Positions 6,145 through 7,628 of a stretch of 7,628 bases of DNA are shown here, piece after piece. The DNA is from Nitrospina sp. GTDB lineage: Bacteria > Nitrospinota > Nitrospinia > Nitrospinales > VA-1. Position 1 is the stretch's first letter. Every line of letters starts with the position of its first letter. The stretch is from positions 8,146-15,773 of the forward strand of contig NZYH01000060.1 of assembly GCA_002697825.1 (NCBI GenBank), read 5' to 3'. Under the pieces are notes generated by a model. The model had not been told where the DNA came from. It worked only from the letters and a program-made list of their open reading frames with translations, and did no database searches. The translations under genes were made by a program, and so were the position numbers.

Positions 6145-7628
6145 TAGGCGCGATCAAGAATAAAGACACGTTCTTTACTAGAAGGAACATTTAAATAGCG
6201 CAATGACTTGCTGGCGATCTCTCTAAATACAGGGGCCGCCACAACTCCACCCCAATTAACCCCTTTAGGATTGTCAATCATTACCAGGATCACTAACCTT
6301 GGTGCATCAGCGGGCGCATAACCAATGAAAGAAGAAATAAATTCTGTTTTAGAATAAGACCTGGTTGCCGAAATATATTTCTGAGCGGTCCCTGTCTTTC
6401 CCGCAACATCGAAACCATCTACGGCAGCTTTTTTACCCGTTCCATCTTTGACAGCAAACTTTAGTATTTCCATCATTTGACGGCTGGTTTTTTCTGAGAT
6501 GACCCTCCGAATTTTTTTTGGCTTGATTTCTTCTATAATCTTTCCTTCTCGCATCAGTGCTTTTGTTATGTGGGGTTCCATAAGAGTTCCGCCATTTGCA
6601 ATAGCACTAAGTGCGACAACCATTTGCAAAGGTGTGACAGCTATTTCATGCCCAAACGATATAGAGGCTAAAGACAACTCAGTCCAACTCCCCCTTTTCC
6701 CCAGTAAACCAGATGAGACGCCTGGTAGTCGGATACTTGATTTTTCTCCAAAACCAAATTTTCGAATGTATTCGTAAAACGAATCTTTTCCTAGTTTCTG
6801 GGCAATCTTTATGGCGCCAATGTTGCTTGAATTGGCAATTATTTCCCGCATAGTAAGTTGCCCAAATTTATGGTTTGAGGCTTCGCCGATATTTTTCCCG
6901 CCAACTTTAAAGTTCCCATTTTCACAAAAGAATGTTTCATTCGGCTGAGAAATTCCTTGATCTAGAGCTGCGGCAGCAACAATTGGTTTGAATATCGAAC
7001 CCGGCTCATAGGAGCTTACAACAGCATTGTTTTTTCTTGCTTCGGGGACGAACTTATTAAAATTATTCGGGTTGAATTGCGGTATGTTTGCCATGGCATA
7101 GATTTCGCCGGAATTAGGATCCATAACCACTGCCATTCCAGAATCGGCTTTATACCTTTGAACTTGTTTTTTTAAGAGGTGTTCAGTCGTGAACTGAATC
7201 ACTTCATCTAGAGTTAGCATCAAGTCATAATTGCCAATACTTGAGCGCGTAAGATTACCTAGAGTCTGAATATGCTTGCCTTCACCATCTTGCTCTATAG
7301 GTTGTGTGTAGACTATTCCTTTCAACTTATCCTGATAGGTATATTCTATTCCTGCTAAACCTAAGTCGTCCGTCCCCACAAACCCTAATACATTGGCCGC
7401 TAACTCGCGTTTTGGATAGAACCGTTTTTGCTCTGCGCGAAAACCTACTCCCGAAAGAGCAGCACTTTTAAGATGTTTTATTTCATTTACGGGAACCTTC
7501 CTTTTGATCCAGACAAACTGTTTTCTTGAAGATACTTCTTTATAAACTCGGTCATAGTTTTGATTCAAAGTTGCAGCAAGAACTCTGGAAGTATATTTTC
7601 TATCCCGAACCTCTTGTGGAATGACAAA
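6144..7628 (-). CDS. ftsI: FtsI (PBP3-type), septal peptidoglycan D,D-transpeptidase, 5' end cut by window
   Basis: Class B penicillin-binding protein anchored in the inner membrane, with a periplasmic domain that cross-links septal peptidoglycan made by FtsW. The C-terminal 494 residues are visible. The frame is open to the window edge and starts FVIPQEVRDRKYTS, so the N-terminal membrane anchor is missing. Counted from the first visible residue: pedestal-domain motifs FVWIKR (38-43) and GTDDLGLAGIEYTY (85-98), then the transpeptidase domain with GSIFK containing the nucleophile motif SxxK (211-214), SSN (SxN, 267-269) and KTGTA (411-415). After the last motif come FIGYAPADAPRLVILVMIDNP and a short tail with no PASTA domain. 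The TTG at 7568 is internal, not the start, because homologous sequence continues upstream of it. The stop TAA shares one base with an ATG of murE. FtsI rather than the elongation PBP2 is inferred from the dcw context. Confidence 0.96.
   Translation of the reverse strand, partial: FVIPQEVRDRKYTSRVLAATLNQNYDRVYKEVSSRKQFVWIKRKVPVNEIKHLKSAALSGVGFRAEQKRFYPKRELAANVLGFVGTDDLGLAGIEYTYQDKLKGIVYTQPIEQDGEGKHIQTLGNLTRSSIGNYDLMLTLDEVIQFTTEHLLKKQVQRYKADSGMAVVMDPNSGEIYAMANIPQFNPNNFNKFVPEARKNNAVVSSYEPGSIFKPIVAAAALDQGISQPNETFFCENGNFKVGGKNIGEASNHKFGQLTMREIIANSSNIGAIKIAQKLGKDSFYEYIRKFGFGEKSSIRLPGVSSGLLGKRGSWTELSLASISFGHEIAVTPLQMVVALSAIANGGTLMEPHITKALMREGKIIEEIKPKKIRRVISEKTSRQMMEILKFAVKDGTGKKAAVDGFDVAGKTGTAQKYISATRSYSKTEFISSFIGYAPADAPRLVILVMIDNPKGVNWGGVVAAPVFREIASKSLRYLNVPSSKERVFILDRA

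Noticed and set aside
6499..6777. Plus-strand open frame of 92 codons
   Set aside because: Antisense to the ftsI transpeptidase domain, with no family resemblance.
7566..7568. TTG at 7568 as the start codon of the penicillin-binding protein gene
   Set aside because: The frame stays open to the window edge, and the 20 codons upstream (FVIPQEVRDRKYTS...) look like the FtsI pedestal region. Starting at 7568 would also leave no membrane anchor.
1..7628. A hidden novel system, mobile element, RNA gene or CRISPR array
   Set aside because: Nearly every base is in a conserved dcw coding frame. I found no direct repeats, tRNA-like cloverleaf, transposase or foreign-looking segment.

Overview
The window is a compact, single-direction piece of a bacterial division and cell wall (dcw) cluster, entirely on the minus strand. 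In transcription order (high to low coordinates) it reads ftsI (5' end outside the window), murE, murF, mraY, murD, ftsW (3' end outside the window). This is the classic order of the central dcw block. All six genes are recognised from family motifs: the SxxK/SxN/KTG penicillin-binding triad in FtsI, the GTNGK(S/T)T P-loops of the three Mur ligases, the Asp motifs and HHH motif of MraY, and the PSELAK and GLGQS motifs of FtsW.

Organism: the sequence is AT-rich (about 40% GC by eye) and uses the standard code, with TGA and TAA both acting as stops. MurE carries the DNPR signature of meso-diaminopimelate ligases, and FtsI has no PASTA domain after its transpeptidase domain. With the gene order, this suggests a Gram-negative-type bacterium. 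The MraY N-terminus (FYHLLYPLS...NVFKYITFRSAYSGITAL) resembles what I recall of Deltaproteobacteria and related marine lineages such as Nitrospinota. That placement is a low-confidence inference.

Layout: 6144-7628 ftsI (partial); 4594-6144 murE, overlapping the ftsI stop by 1 nt, or starting 66 nt later; 3200-4597 murF with a TTG start and a 4-nt overlap with murE; 2105-3190 mraY after a 9-nt gap; 762-2102 murD after a 2-nt gap; 1-755 ftsW with a TTG start, 6 nt after murD. No non-coding stretch exceeds 10 nt unless the later murE start is used. No RNA gene, mobile element, CRISPR array, promoter or convincing terminator is visible, and the block looks like the interior of one long operon.

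Pathway: MurD adds D-Glu to UDP-MurNAc-L-Ala, MurE adds meso-DAP, and MurF adds D-Ala-D-Ala. MraY then transfers phospho-MurNAc-pentapeptide to undecaprenyl phosphate (lipid I). After MurG (not in the window) makes lipid II, FtsW polymerises it and FtsI cross-links it at the septum.

This is a core, conserved region and I see no undescribed system in it. The most interesting details concern translation initiation: the murE start region, where an SD-like purine run is separated from a family-consistent internal ATG by a perfect 9-bp inverted repeat, and the use of TTG starts with strong ribosome sites in murF and ftsW.
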